From the NCBI GenBank assembly GCA_040222455.1, contig JAVKDD010000020.1, positions 372,001 through 436,000 on the forward strand: a stretch of 64,000 nt of DNA, given 5' to 3'. Below, piece after piece: positions 45,296 through 53,778 of this stretch; positions within the stretch are counted from its first letter, which is position 1, and each line of letters starts with the position of its first letter. This DNA comes from RHLJ01 sp040222455. GTDB lineage: Bacteria > Bacteroidota > Rhodothermia > Balneolales > Balneolaceae. A program made the position numbers and the translations under genes. The notes beneath the pieces are model-generated. The model had not been told where the DNA came from and ran no database searches. It saw nothing but the letters and a program-made list of their open reading frames with translations.

Positions 45296-46012
45296 ATGAG
45301 TAAGTTACTTAAAGAACTTTCAGAACAATTTTGGGATAAAGGATACATCATTATTGAGGAATATTTTGATGAAAAGCTTATGGATGATTACACTGAAATG
45401 ATACTAAAGCATTATGGGCAAACTCCTGAGTGGGGACATGATAATAAATTTATAAATAAGTCGGCCACCGAAGTAATTCCATGGTTCCCTTACCTTGAAG
45501 GAAATACAAGATTCAATACCATTAATGATGACCAGTTTTTAAGTGATTTAACGACTTCCATTATTGGAGAAAACTGGTCAGATTTATACTGTATGTGTAT
45601 GTTTTCAAAAAAAGGATCAAAAGGACAAGCATGGCATCAGGATTGTCCACCGGAAAATCCAGACATTTTTAATTTAAATCGATTGGTTTACACTCACGAT
45701 ATTACCCCTGAATTAGGAGGGGAACTATGTGTAATGGAAGGAACTCACAAAAAGGGATTACTTCCAGCTGGATTACCTAACGAAGACATCGAAAGTCAAA
45801 TTGAAATATTTCCCAACAAAGGGACTGTAATTTTACTTCATGGACATTGCTGGCATAAAGTTAAATCAGTAAAGGGCAAATGGAGGGCTTCTACTAATTT
45901 TAGAGCTGTTCCAGCTGGAGTTCCTAATGATGTTACCGATATTTGTGTCTACCGGAATATGAGATATAAATTTTCGACTAAAGAAGTGTTAGAAGAGAGG
46001 TTTGCGATATAG
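45296..46012 (+). CDS. Phytanoyl-CoA dioxygenase (PhyH) family protein
   Basis: 238-aa Fe(II)/2-oxoglutarate oxygenase. The metal triad is visible: H and D in AWHQDCPPE and H in HGHCWHKVKS; the 2-oxoglutarate Arg is likely that of WRASTNFR. It starts by GYIIIEEYFDEKLM, typical of PhyH. Substrates in bacteria range from lipids and amino acids to sugars; position beside carbohydrate-related genes suggests a small-molecule hydroxylation tied to them, but that is inference. Confidence 0.88.
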   Translation: MSKLLKELSEQFWDKGYIIIEEYFDEKLMDDYTEMILKHYGQTPEWGHDNKFINKSATEVIPWFPYLEGNTRFNTINDDQFLSDLTTSIIGENWSDLYCMCMFSKKGSKGQAWHQDCPPENPDIFNLNRLVYTHDITPELGGELCVMEGTHKKGLLPAGLPNEDIESQIEIFPNKGTVILLHGHCWHKVKSVKGKWRASTNFRAVPAGVPNDVTDICVYRNMRYKFSTKEVLEERFAI

Positions 46013-46112
46013 TTAAAAGACTGAATATCATTAAAATTGAAATAAGATTTAATTCTGAAATTATCAGATAAGCAATAAATCAATAAATCGACGTGGTTGT
46101 TGGGGGCTGAAA

Positions 46113-46148
46113 ATAAAAAAGCCCCTCAGAATTTAATCTAAGAGGCTT
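46113..46148 (-). terminator. Terminator of tRNA-Gly and proximal repeat copy (possible attL)
   Basis: Minus-strand stem AAGCCTCT / AGGGGCTT around a 14-base loop, then a T tract, beginning six bases past the tRNA 3' end. Nearly identical to 41448-41483 in the same orientation. Confidence 0.85.
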
Positions 46149-46154
46149 TGAAAG

Positions 46155-46227
46155 AGCGAGAAACGAGACTCGAACTCGCGACCCCAACCTTGGCAAGGTT
46201 GTGCTCTACCAACTGAGCTATTCTCGC
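46155..46227 (-). tRNA. tRNA-Gly (GCC anticodon)
   Basis: 73-base cloverleaf read on the minus strand: acceptor GCGAGAA/TTCTCGC, D arm GCTC-AGTTGGTA-GAGC, anticodon arm CAACC-TTGCCAA-GGTTG with anticodon GCC, variable GGGTC, T arm GCGAG-TTCGAGT-CTCGT, discriminator T. The CCA end is not encoded. Confidence 0.98.
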
Positions 46228-46243
46228 TTTTTGAATGGCTCTA

Positions 46244-46273
46244 AATATAAGGGTGATTATAGTTACAATTCAA
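46244..46273 (-). promoter_or_regulatory. Promoter of tRNA-Gly
   Basis: Minus strand TTGAAT (46273-46268), an 18-base spacer, TATATT (46249-46244), ending 17 bases before the mature tRNA. Good spacing and match for a housekeeping promoter. Confidence 0.55.
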
Positions 46274-46415
46274 CCTTTACTTTTTTAAAATTTGCCTCTC
46301 CCTTAAAAAAGGATTTTTCATTTTACAACACTTATTTAACTGCTTAATAAAATAGTTGATAAATCTTTTATATTGTATTTTTGCTCAAAATCTCTCAGGA
46401 AGTTCAGAAATTTTT

Positions 46416-48500
46416 ATGCTATTTATTATTAATGTACTGGTGTTAATATTCAGCTTTGCTGGGCAAGATGAAGATTTAAATTACTTTACATCATTTCCAC
46501 AAATTCAGCAACCAGATACTACACAAATTAATATTTGGGTAGAAGAATCACTTCAAGATGTTTATTCAGGAGAATTTAATGAAGCCCGTAAAAAGGTAAG
46601 CGATATAAGGAAATGGTCTCAAGACAATGATTATCAACAAGGAATCGAAATGGCTGAGATTCGTATGGCTGACATATTTCTCTACGAACATAAATACGAT
46701 TCCGCGGAAATCATTTTAACAAATTTATTAGATATATATCCGAATGCAATTAATAAGGCTGATATATACAATTTTTTAGCTACTAGTTATCGCTATAAAA
46801 ATGAGTTTGAGAAAGCGATTAATATGTATAAACAACTGATTGAAATAGCAGTCGAAAAAGATGATGGACGAACAATTGCTGCAGCACATCAAAATATGGG
46901 GGTTGCCTATTTAGGATTAGGAAAGAATGCAGAAGGACTAAATAGTTTTATGTTATCTATTGAATATGCAGAAGCTACAAAAGACACAAACTTTCTAGTG
47001 ATTGCATTGAACAATTTGGGAGATAGTTATAATGAATTAGGCGAATATGAAGAAGCTGAATTTTATCTTGAAAAGTCAATTCGGCTTGCTCGAGTAAAAG
47101 AAATGATACCTGATTTAACCAAAGCAATTACCAATCTTGCAAACGTTAAAACAAATGTTGGGGCATTTGAAGAGTCAAAAAAGTTATATGACGAAGCACT
47201 TATTTTAAGTAAAAGATTCAGGCCTAATACGCCACCAGTTATACTCTTATTTAACATGGGGAATCTAAGTTTTAAAATGGAGGATTACGATCAGGCTGAG
47301 AAATACTTCAAAGAATCTTTACTCTATAGTGAGGAATTAAATATTTCTGAAGGTATTTATCATAACAAAGCTGGGTTAGGAAATATAGAGGAGCAAAGAG
47401 GGAATATCCGAAAGGCCATTAGTTTACATAAAGAAGTGTATGAAGTTGCTCGAATGCTGAACATTAATCCATTTATCATGGAAAGTCAGCAAAAGCTGTA
47501 CATGCTTAACAGATTAGCTGGTAACTATGAAGATGCACTTGTTTACATAGAAAGATATAAGACACTTTCAGATAGTTTATTGGATTTGCGAAAAGAGAAA
47601 GAATTTGCAGACATCAAAAATGAATTTGAGATTAGACGACAAACTGAAATAAACCAATTGTTATCGGAAAAACAGGAACAACAAGAGTTTATTTTGAAAG
47701 TGCAGTATGGGTTAATCATCCTTGCCGTTTTAATAATTATCTTAGTGTTATATCTATTTATTTCAACAAGAAAAGTAAATGTTGAAAAGACAAAAGCATA
47801 TGATCAGTTAGCGGTTCAACGCGAAGAGCTCAACAAACTCTTCGCTATTATTGCACATGATTTAAGAGCTCCAATGGCGACAATGCAGGGTATTTTATAT
47901 CTGTTAAAAAGTGGAAACTTACCCAAAGACCAAATAGATGCATTTACAGATGAGGTTGAAGATTCCATTCAAAAAAACATTGGAGTAATGGAAGATTTAC
48001 TTTCGTGGGCTAAAGAACAGATGTCGGGTATAACTATTGTTAAAGAGGAAGTACGAGTATATGAATTGATAGATTCTGTTATTTCTAATCAGGGTTATAG
48101 ATCACAATTAAAACAAGTGTCTATATACAATGAAGTTGATATGAACCTGCAGATAAAATCTGATGAAAATGCTTTAAAATTGATCTTGAGAAACCTCCTT
48201 TCCAATAGTATAAAGTTTACTAATTCAGGTGATACAATTACTTTTACAAGTACAGTTGAAGGAAATAAGGTTAAGTTATGCGTTAATGATACTGGGATTG
48301 GAATGTCTCAGGATTTACAGGAAAAAGTATTTGCTAGTACTAACATTAGCTTCTCCGTCAAAGGCACAAAAGGTGAGAAAGGAACAGGATTTGGATTAAG
48401 TTTAATCAAAGAATTCGTACGTAAACTGGGTGGTTCAATTTCGATAGAAAGTAAAGAAGGTAAAGGGACTAAATTTTGTATTGAATTGCTGAGAGATTAA
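46416..48500 (+). CDS. TPR-containing sensor histidine kinase
   Basis: 694 aa from the ATG at 46416; an upstream TTG at 46356 would only extend the signal. Signal peptide (LFIINVLVLIFSFAGQ), eight or so tetratricopeptide repeats (about 60-390, for example NLGDSYNELGEYEEAEFYLEKSIRLA), a membrane helix (about 430-450), a short coiled coil, HisKA with phospho-His in FAIIAHDLRAPM, and HATPase with NLLSNSIKFTNSG, DTGIGMS and KGTGFGLSL. A common Bacteroidota design; sensing is through the periplasmic TPRs. No response regulator adjacent. Confidence 0.93.
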   Translation: MLFIINVLVLIFSFAGQDEDLNYFTSFPQIQQPDTTQINIWVEESLQDVYSGEFNEARKKVSDIRKWSQDNDYQQGIEMAEIRMADIFLYEHKYDSAEIILTNLLDIYPNAINKADIYNFLATSYRYKNEFEKAINMYKQLIEIAVEKDDGRTIAAAHQNMGVAYLGLGKNAEGLNSFMLSIEYAEATKDTNFLVIALNNLGDSYNELGEYEEAEFYLEKSIRLARVKEMIPDLTKAITNLANVKTNVGAFEESKKLYDEALILSKRFRPNTPPVILLFNMGNLSFKMEDYDQAEKYFKESLLYSEELNISEGIYHNKAGLGNIEEQRGNIRKAISLHKEVYEVARMLNINPFIMESQQKLYMLNRLAGNYEDALVYIERYKTLSDSLLDLRKEKEFADIKNEFEIRRQTEINQLLSEKQEQQEFILKVQYGLIILAVLIIILVLYLFISTRKVNVEKTKAYDQLAVQREELNKLFAIIAHDLRAPMATMQGILYLLKSGNLPKDQIDAFTDEVEDSIQKNIGVMEDLLSWAKEQMSGITIVKEEVRVYELIDSVISNQGYRSQLKQVSIYNEVDMNLQIKSDENALKLILRNLLSNSIKFTNSGDTITFTSTVEGNKVKLCVNDTGIGMSQDLQEKVFASTNISFSVKGTKGEKGTGFGLSLIKEFVRKLGGSISIESKEGKGTKFCIELLRD

Positions 48501-48597
48501 TTAAGATTTTTATTTTCAATAATGATGTTCTCTGTTAAAGGAATGCATTATGTTCTAAGCATGTTAATCGATAAAACAACAACTAAAGAAACAAATT

Positions 48598-49023
48598 ATG
48601 CCAGATAAAAAAGCATCAGCCCTTTGGAATGGGGATTTAAAAGGTGGAAGTGGAACCATGAGTTCAGAAAGTGGAGTACTTGATGGAGCAACTTATACTT
48701 TTGCTTCTCGTTTCGAAGATCAAGGAAAAAGTAATCCCGAAGAATTAATTGGCGCAGCTCATGCTGGATGTTATTCGATGGCACTTTCCAATGAATTACA
48801 TAAGGCAGGCCATAAATCAAAAAGCGTAGATACTAAAGCTACCGTAACCTTAGAAATGATTGATGGTGCGCCAACAATCTCAACAATCAAATTGATTGCG
48901 GTTGCAGACGTTCCAGGGCTTAGTGATTCTGACTTCCAAGAAATCGCAGAAGCCACTAAAGCCGCATGTCCTGTTTCAAGAGTACTTAATGCAAAGATTG
49001 AATTAGATGCGAGTTTAGCTTAG
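48598..49023 (+). CDS. OsmC-family peroxiredoxin
   Basis: 141-aa short OsmC, with the two redox Cys in GAAHAGCYSMALS (about 60) and KAACPVSRVL (about 125); GDLKGGSGTMSSESG matches the canonical OsmC N-terminus. Reduces organic peroxides using both thiols. Distinct from the longer OsmC near metY. Monocistronic as seen. Confidence 0.93.
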   Translation: MPDKKASALWNGDLKGGSGTMSSESGVLDGATYTFASRFEDQGKSNPEELIGAAHAGCYSMALSNELHKAGHKSKSVDTKATVTLEMIDGAPTISTIKLIAVADVPGLSDSDFQEIAEATKAACPVSRVLNAKIELDASLA

Positions 49024-49233
49024 TTCATATTTTTTCATCATAATTCTTATGTCGTTCAAAGCGAAGTGAAGAACCTGTTATCTAACGATATCATTTTATC
49101 GATTTGTTAGCTCTTTCCTTTGTTTTGAGTGACTTTATAAACTGAAGAATTAGTGAAGTTCTAATTCACACTTCCGCTTTTCATTTCTTATCTTGACTTT
49201 TCTCTACAAAACCTCACTTTTGGAGCAGATTTA

Positions 49234-50736
49234 ATGAGCGATAAACCGCGCGAGTATTGTGGCATTTTTGGTGTTTTTGATCATGAAGATGCAGCACTAT
49301 TAACCTATTATGGATTGCATTCACTTCAGCACCGTGGGCAAGAATCAGCAGGGATTGTCACTTCTTTTTACGATCCGGAAAAAGAGCGACCAATCATGCC
49401 GATGTATAAAGATTTTGGATTAGTTCTGAGTGTTTTTGATAAGCCAAAAATAATCAACAAGATTTTAAAAGGACGCTCTGCAATTGGGCATAATCGATAC
49501 TCAACTTCAGGCTCTTCAAAAAATCCTGCTAATATTCAACCTTTCCGTGTACACTATAGAAGTGGGAATATTGCGATTGGTCATAATGGAAATCTTTCTA
49601 ACGCAAAGCAGATAAGACAGCGATTTAGAGACGAAGGGGTAATATTTCAAAGCACTTCTGATACAGAATTGATTCTTCATTTGATTGCTCAAAGTCAATA
49701 TGAAGATCAAATGGATCAGATTATGGACGCACTTAAGCAAATAGAAGGCGCTTATTGTTTAGTAATGTTGACAGACGACAAATTAATCGCAGTTCGTGAT
49801 CCGAATGGGTTCAGACCTCTTGCACTAGGAAAAATTGATGGGAAATTTTGTGTGGCAAGTGAAACATGCGCTTTCGATATCAATAATGCAGAATATATTC
49901 GAGATGTTCAGCCAGGAGAAGTTATCGTAATTGATGATGAAGCGACCAGGGCAGGAGAACCAAAATCATATTTTATAGAACCTGAAATTAGTACCAGTAC
50001 TAGTCAGTGCATTTTTGAATATGTATATTTTTCCAGACCTGATAGTATGATTTTTGGTGAAATGGTGGATAAAATTCGTCGAAACCTGGGAAAAGCCTTA
50101 GCGAAAGAACATCCCATAGGTGAAGTTGTTAGTCAAAATGGAAATAAGCGAAAACCAGTAGTTATTTCGGTACCCGATTCTAGTAATACAGCTGCATTGG
50201 GATACGCTAGCGAAAACCAAAAACTTGGCCATGATTGCAAATATGATATCGGACTTATACGAAATCATTATGTAGGCAGAACATTTATTTCACCAGGTCA
50301 AAAATCGCGTGAGCAAAAAGTACGTACCAAATTCAATCCAGTGCGTGGTGTAATTGAAGGTAGAAGTGTAATCATTGTTGATGATTCGATTGTACGCGGT
50401 ACAACATCTCGTCTTTTGGTGGATATGATTAGAGACTGCAACCCAACTGAAATTCACTTTATTGTAAGCTCACCGCCAATCATTAGTCCCTGTTATTATG
50501 GGATGGATTTTCCTACTCCAGAAGAGCTAATTGCCAATAAGTTTGATCGTAATATTGAAAAAATGGCAGAAGCAATTGGAGTGGATAGTTTACGATACCT
50601 TTCACCCGATGGTTTAGTAAACGCTGTAAAAGAAGCAAACTCTTCACCTTACGACTATTGTACAGCTTGTTTTACTGCAAAGTATCCTGTACCAGTTAAT
50701 TTTGGTGTAGAAAAGGAAGAAAACGAATTAGTTTAA
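49234..50736 (+). CDS. purF: Amidophosphoribosyltransferase (PurF), iron-sulfur type
   Basis: First step of purine synthesis: PRPP plus glutamine to phosphoribosylamine. 500 aa. The Ntn nucleophile is Cys9 (KPREYCGIFG), so an eight-residue propeptide must be removed. Glutaminase part then the phosphoribosyl loop VIIVDDSIVRGTTSR. Cysteines in STSQCIF, SPCYYGMD and DYCTACFTAKYP match the 4Fe-4S cluster ligands of the Bacillus-type enzyme. The stop overlaps the engB ATG by one base. Confidence 0.96.
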   Translation: MSDKPREYCGIFGVFDHEDAALLTYYGLHSLQHRGQESAGIVTSFYDPEKERPIMPMYKDFGLVLSVFDKPKIINKILKGRSAIGHNRYSTSGSSKNPANIQPFRVHYRSGNIAIGHNGNLSNAKQIRQRFRDEGVIFQSTSDTELILHLIAQSQYEDQMDQIMDALKQIEGAYCLVMLTDDKLIAVRDPNGFRPLALGKIDGKFCVASETCAFDINNAEYIRDVQPGEVIVIDDEATRAGEPKSYFIEPEISTSTSQCIFEYVYFSRPDSMIFGEMVDKIRRNLGKALAKEHPIGEVVSQNGNKRKPVVISVPDSSNTAALGYASENQKLGHDCKYDIGLIRNHYVGRTFISPGQKSREQKVRTKFNPVRGVIEGRSVIIVDDSIVRGTTSRLLVDMIRDCNPTEIHFIVSSPPIISPCYYGMDFPTPEELIANKFDRNIEKMAEAIGVDSLRYLSPDGLVNAVKEANSSPYDYCTACFTAKYPVPVNFGVEKEENELV

Positions 50737-51326
50737 TGTATAATTTCCCTGCAACGTTTATAACAAGTGCCCCAAGATTAGAAGATTGTCCTCCAGAATC
50801 ACTACCAGAAATTTGTTTTGCGGGAAGATCTAATGTGGGAAAATCATCGTTAATAAATGGCTTACTTAGCCGTAAAAAACTTGCCCGAACGTCTAATGTG
50901 CCTGGTAAAACTCAGCAAATGAATTATTATCAAATAGGTGATACCTGCTTTTTTGTTGATTTACCGGGATATGGATATGCAAAAGTTCCAATTAAAGAAA
51001 GAAATCGATGGGGAAGAAACATAAGGGAATACCTTATGAATAGAAAAACGCTGAACTTAATTGTTCATGTAGTGGATGCCAGACACAAGCCTACAACATT
51101 AGATGAGGATTTCTTTTTCTGGATGGCATCAAACGAAATGCCTTTTTGTGTACTACTTTCTAAAGCTGATAAAATTTCTAAGAACAAAGTTTCATCAGCA
51201 AAAGCAGATGTTAAAAAAATATTAGCCGAAATGAATATAGTAGTACCTATTTTAGCGTACTCATCAGACAACAAACAAGGAATTAAAGAAATTCAAGATC
51301 TCATAACAGAATTTGTAGATAATTAA
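50736..51326 (+). CDS. engB: Ribosome biogenesis GTPase YsxC/EngB
   Basis: Assembly GTPase for the 50S subunit. 196 aa with G1 GRSNVGKSSLI, G2 RTSNVPGKTQ, G3 DLPGYGYAKV, G4 LSKADK, and a short C-terminal helix. The combination RTSxxPGKTQ plus GYGYAKVP is specific to this family. Starts within the purF stop (TAATG) and is followed by serA after 23 bases. Confidence 0.97.
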   Translation: MYNFPATFITSAPRLEDCPPESLPEICFAGRSNVGKSSLINGLLSRKKLARTSNVPGKTQQMNYYQIGDTCFFVDLPGYGYAKVPIKERNRWGRNIREYLMNRKTLNLIVHVVDARHKPTTLDEDFFFWMASNEMPFCVLLSKADKISKNKVSSAKADVKKILAEMNIVVPILAYSSDNKQGIKEIQDLITEFVDN

Positions 51327-51349
51327 CTGCTAAAACTCACTCAATACTC

Positions 51350-52939
51350 ATGTCATTCAAAGTTTTATTATTAGATGGTGTCGATCCAATTTGTGGCGAC
51401 ATATTTAAACAACGAAAAATCCAAGCAGACCAGCCTGGAAAACTAAGTCAGGAAGAACTCTTTGCAAAAATAGGAGAATACGACGGAATGGTTGTCCGAA
51501 GTGCCACTACGGTTACCGCAGAGCTCCTTGAAAAAGCCACCAATTTGAAAGTAATTGGTCGCGCTGGTGTTGGGGTTGATAATATTGATATTTCTGCATC
51601 TACAGCAAAAGGGATATTGGTGATGAATACCCCTGATGGAAATACAATTTCTACTGCAGAGCATACATGTGGAATGATCATTGCCCTCTCTAGAAATATT
51701 CCTTCATCTGTAGCAACCGTAAAAAATGGTGGATGGGATCGGAAAGCATACATGGGGACCGAAGTTCATGGCAAATCTTTAGGTATTGTAGGTTTAGGTA
51801 AAATAGGCTCTGAAGTAGCAAAAAGAATGATTTCTTTTGGGATGGATGTCCATGCCTATGACCCATTTTCTACAGAGGAACATGCCCAATCGTTAGGAGT
51901 GAAACTTGTTGAATTAGATGAACTTTTAGGAAGCTCAGATTATTTAACAGTGCACACTCCCTTAACGGAAAAAACAAAAGGAATGGTGTCCTTAAAAAAT
52001 GCTGATAAATTGAAGAAAGGAATTCGCCTGGTAAATTGTGCTCGCGGTGGGATTTATGAAGAAGCTGACCTTCCTCAATTAATAGATGAAGGATTTGTTA
52101 GTGGAGTTGCTCTTGATGTATATAGTGCAGAGCCTCCAACTGCCGATTTATACAAAATTCTAGCTCATCCTGGCGTTATTTGTACTCCACACCTTGGCGC
52201 ATCTACCGAAGAAGCTCAAGAAAAAGTGGCAGAGCAAATTGCCTCTCAAATGTCGGATGCGTTAGAAAATAAGAATTATAAAGGCAGCCTTAACGGTAAG
52301 TCGATTTCACTTCTTACGAATAAAGAAGTTCAGCCTTATTTACAACTAGCAGAAAAATTAGGAAGAATGATCATCCAGCTGTCTCCAGATCATGCCAATA
52401 GCTTTGAGTTTGAATACGCTGGCGATTCTGCCAAGTATGCCGATGTTCTAACTGATGGCATTCTTAAAGGGATGCTTTCTGAATATGTTGATGATGCGAT
52501 CAATCTTATAAATGCTCGCATTTATGCCGATAAAAGAGGATTTAACATTAAAGAGGTTACTTCAAATAAAACTAAAACGTATAGCGATTTAGTTACAATT
52601 CGTTTGCCAAAGGGAGCTGATTACACGACTATTTCTGCCGCTGTTTTTGGGGAAAATGACTACCGAATCGTTGAAATTGATAATTATGGATTAGAACTTC
52701 GACTTGAAGGAGATATTATCCTATATAGAAATGTTGACAAACCGGGTATGCTGGCATCAGTAAGTGGTGCACTTGCAAAGAAGGATATCAACATTGCAGC
52801 TTTAAGTTTGGGACGTTCTGAGAAAGGATCTAATGCAATAACGGCAGTTTCTGTAGATAAGCAATTGGATGAGTCTGAACGTTCTGAGATTAAGTCTTTA
52901 AATGGAATTCAAAATATTCGGTTTATTAATCTTAGTTGA
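51350..52939 (+). CDS. serA: D-3-phosphoglycerate dehydrogenase (SerA), long form
   Basis: First step of serine synthesis. 529 aa: substrate domain with VVRSATTVTAELL and GRAGVGVDNIDI, NAD loop GIVGLGKIGSEVA, catalytic Arg (NCARGG), Glu and His (CTPHLGAST), an intervening ASB domain (about 325-450) and a C-terminal ACT domain (about 455-529), which gives serine feedback in the long type. Probably co-transcribed with purF and engB. Converges on mnmD. Confidence 0.96.
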   Translation: MSFKVLLLDGVDPICGDIFKQRKIQADQPGKLSQEELFAKIGEYDGMVVRSATTVTAELLEKATNLKVIGRAGVGVDNIDISASTAKGILVMNTPDGNTISTAEHTCGMIIALSRNIPSSVATVKNGGWDRKAYMGTEVHGKSLGIVGLGKIGSEVAKRMISFGMDVHAYDPFSTEEHAQSLGVKLVELDELLGSSDYLTVHTPLTEKTKGMVSLKNADKLKKGIRLVNCARGGIYEEADLPQLIDEGFVSGVALDVYSAEPPTADLYKILAHPGVICTPHLGASTEEAQEKVAEQIASQMSDALENKNYKGSLNGKSISLLTNKEVQPYLQLAEKLGRMIIQLSPDHANSFEFEYAGDSAKYADVLTDGILKGMLSEYVDDAINLINARIYADKRGFNIKEVTSNKTKTYSDLVTIRLPKGADYTTISAAVFGENDYRIVEIDNYGLELRLEGDIILYRNVDKPGMLASVSGALAKKDINIAALSLGRSEKGSNAITAVSVDKQLDESERSEIKSLNGIQNIRFINLS

Positions 52940-52980
52940 AATTGAGCAAAGACGGTTGACCAACGGTATCCATATACTTA

Positions 52981-53778
52981 TTAGTCATCCGTCGATTTCG
53001 TTTTTTCAAACTCGCCGGTATTCCAGCGCTCTATTAACCGTCGTTCATTAACTCGTTTTAAATGTGTGAGTTTTATGTGACTGAGAGAAGCAATCGTCAT
53101 TTCTCTTTTTCCTAATGCTCCCGGTGCTCTTCGTACAAACCAACCTGCTTTTGCCATTGCTGCTCTTGCCTTAGAAGCAGCACAGTAGGTTGCTAAAATT
53201 GCATCTTCATTACAAAACAATGCGAGCTTTTCGAATGTGCTAACCCTCCAAAGTTCATCATTTACTTCGGGAGAAAAAGCATCATGAAACACAAAATCAA
53301 TAGGGTGTTCTATGGAAGAAATTTCATCAAAGGAACAGTAATAAAGATGAATTTTTACTTCAATATCATGTAGTGGTTGAAAAGTATTTTTTCCTGGCTT
53401 TAGCTCTTTGAAGATATTCGGAAGAACATCAGAAAGGTCCTTATTTGTCAAGAAATCATAAAAATTTAATTTAGAAACTGTTTTTTGGTCAATAGGAAAG
53501 GCTTCGACCGAGTAAAAATGTATTGGAATAGAGATATTATTGGTAAGATAATAGTCCAGAAGTAATAGAAAATTGAGACCTGTACCAAAGCCTACTTCAA
53601 AAATACCAAGATGGTCGGATTTGCTAAGTAGCGCGTCTGTTAACTTCGATGTTTCAAAAAAAACAAGTTTACTTTCTGAGATGGCTCCGTTTGGATTATG
53701 ATAATATTGACCAAATTGATTTGAGTAAAGTGTAGAAGAGCCATCTTTGGAAATGTGGTATTCCGAAGAATTATTCAT
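52981..53778 (-). CDS. mnmD: tRNA 5-methylaminomethyl-2-thiouridine methyltransferase MnmD
   Basis: Stand-alone methyltransferase that completes the mnm5 group at wobble U34, done by the MnmC N-terminal half in enterobacteria. 265 aa: SAM loop EVGFGTGLNFLL, FVFHDAFSPEVNDELW, and PGALGKREMTIAS. No FAD domain is fused, as usual for MnmD. I use the ATG at 53778; a TTG six bases upstream is also open. It starts inside the end of the repeat-protein gene (8-nt overlap), so translation is coupled. Confidence 0.9.
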   Translation of the reverse strand: MNNSSEYHISKDGSSTLYSNQFGQYYHNPNGAISESKLVFFETSKLTDALLSKSDHLGIFEVGFGTGLNFLLLLDYYLTNNISIPIHFYSVEAFPIDQKTVSKLNFYDFLTNKDLSDVLPNIFKELKPGKNTFQPLHDIEVKIHLYYCSFDEISSIEHPIDFVFHDAFSPEVNDELWRVSTFEKLALFCNEDAILATYCAASKARAAMAKAGWFVRRAPGALGKREMTIASLSHIKLTHLKRVNERRLIERWNTGEFEKTKSTDD

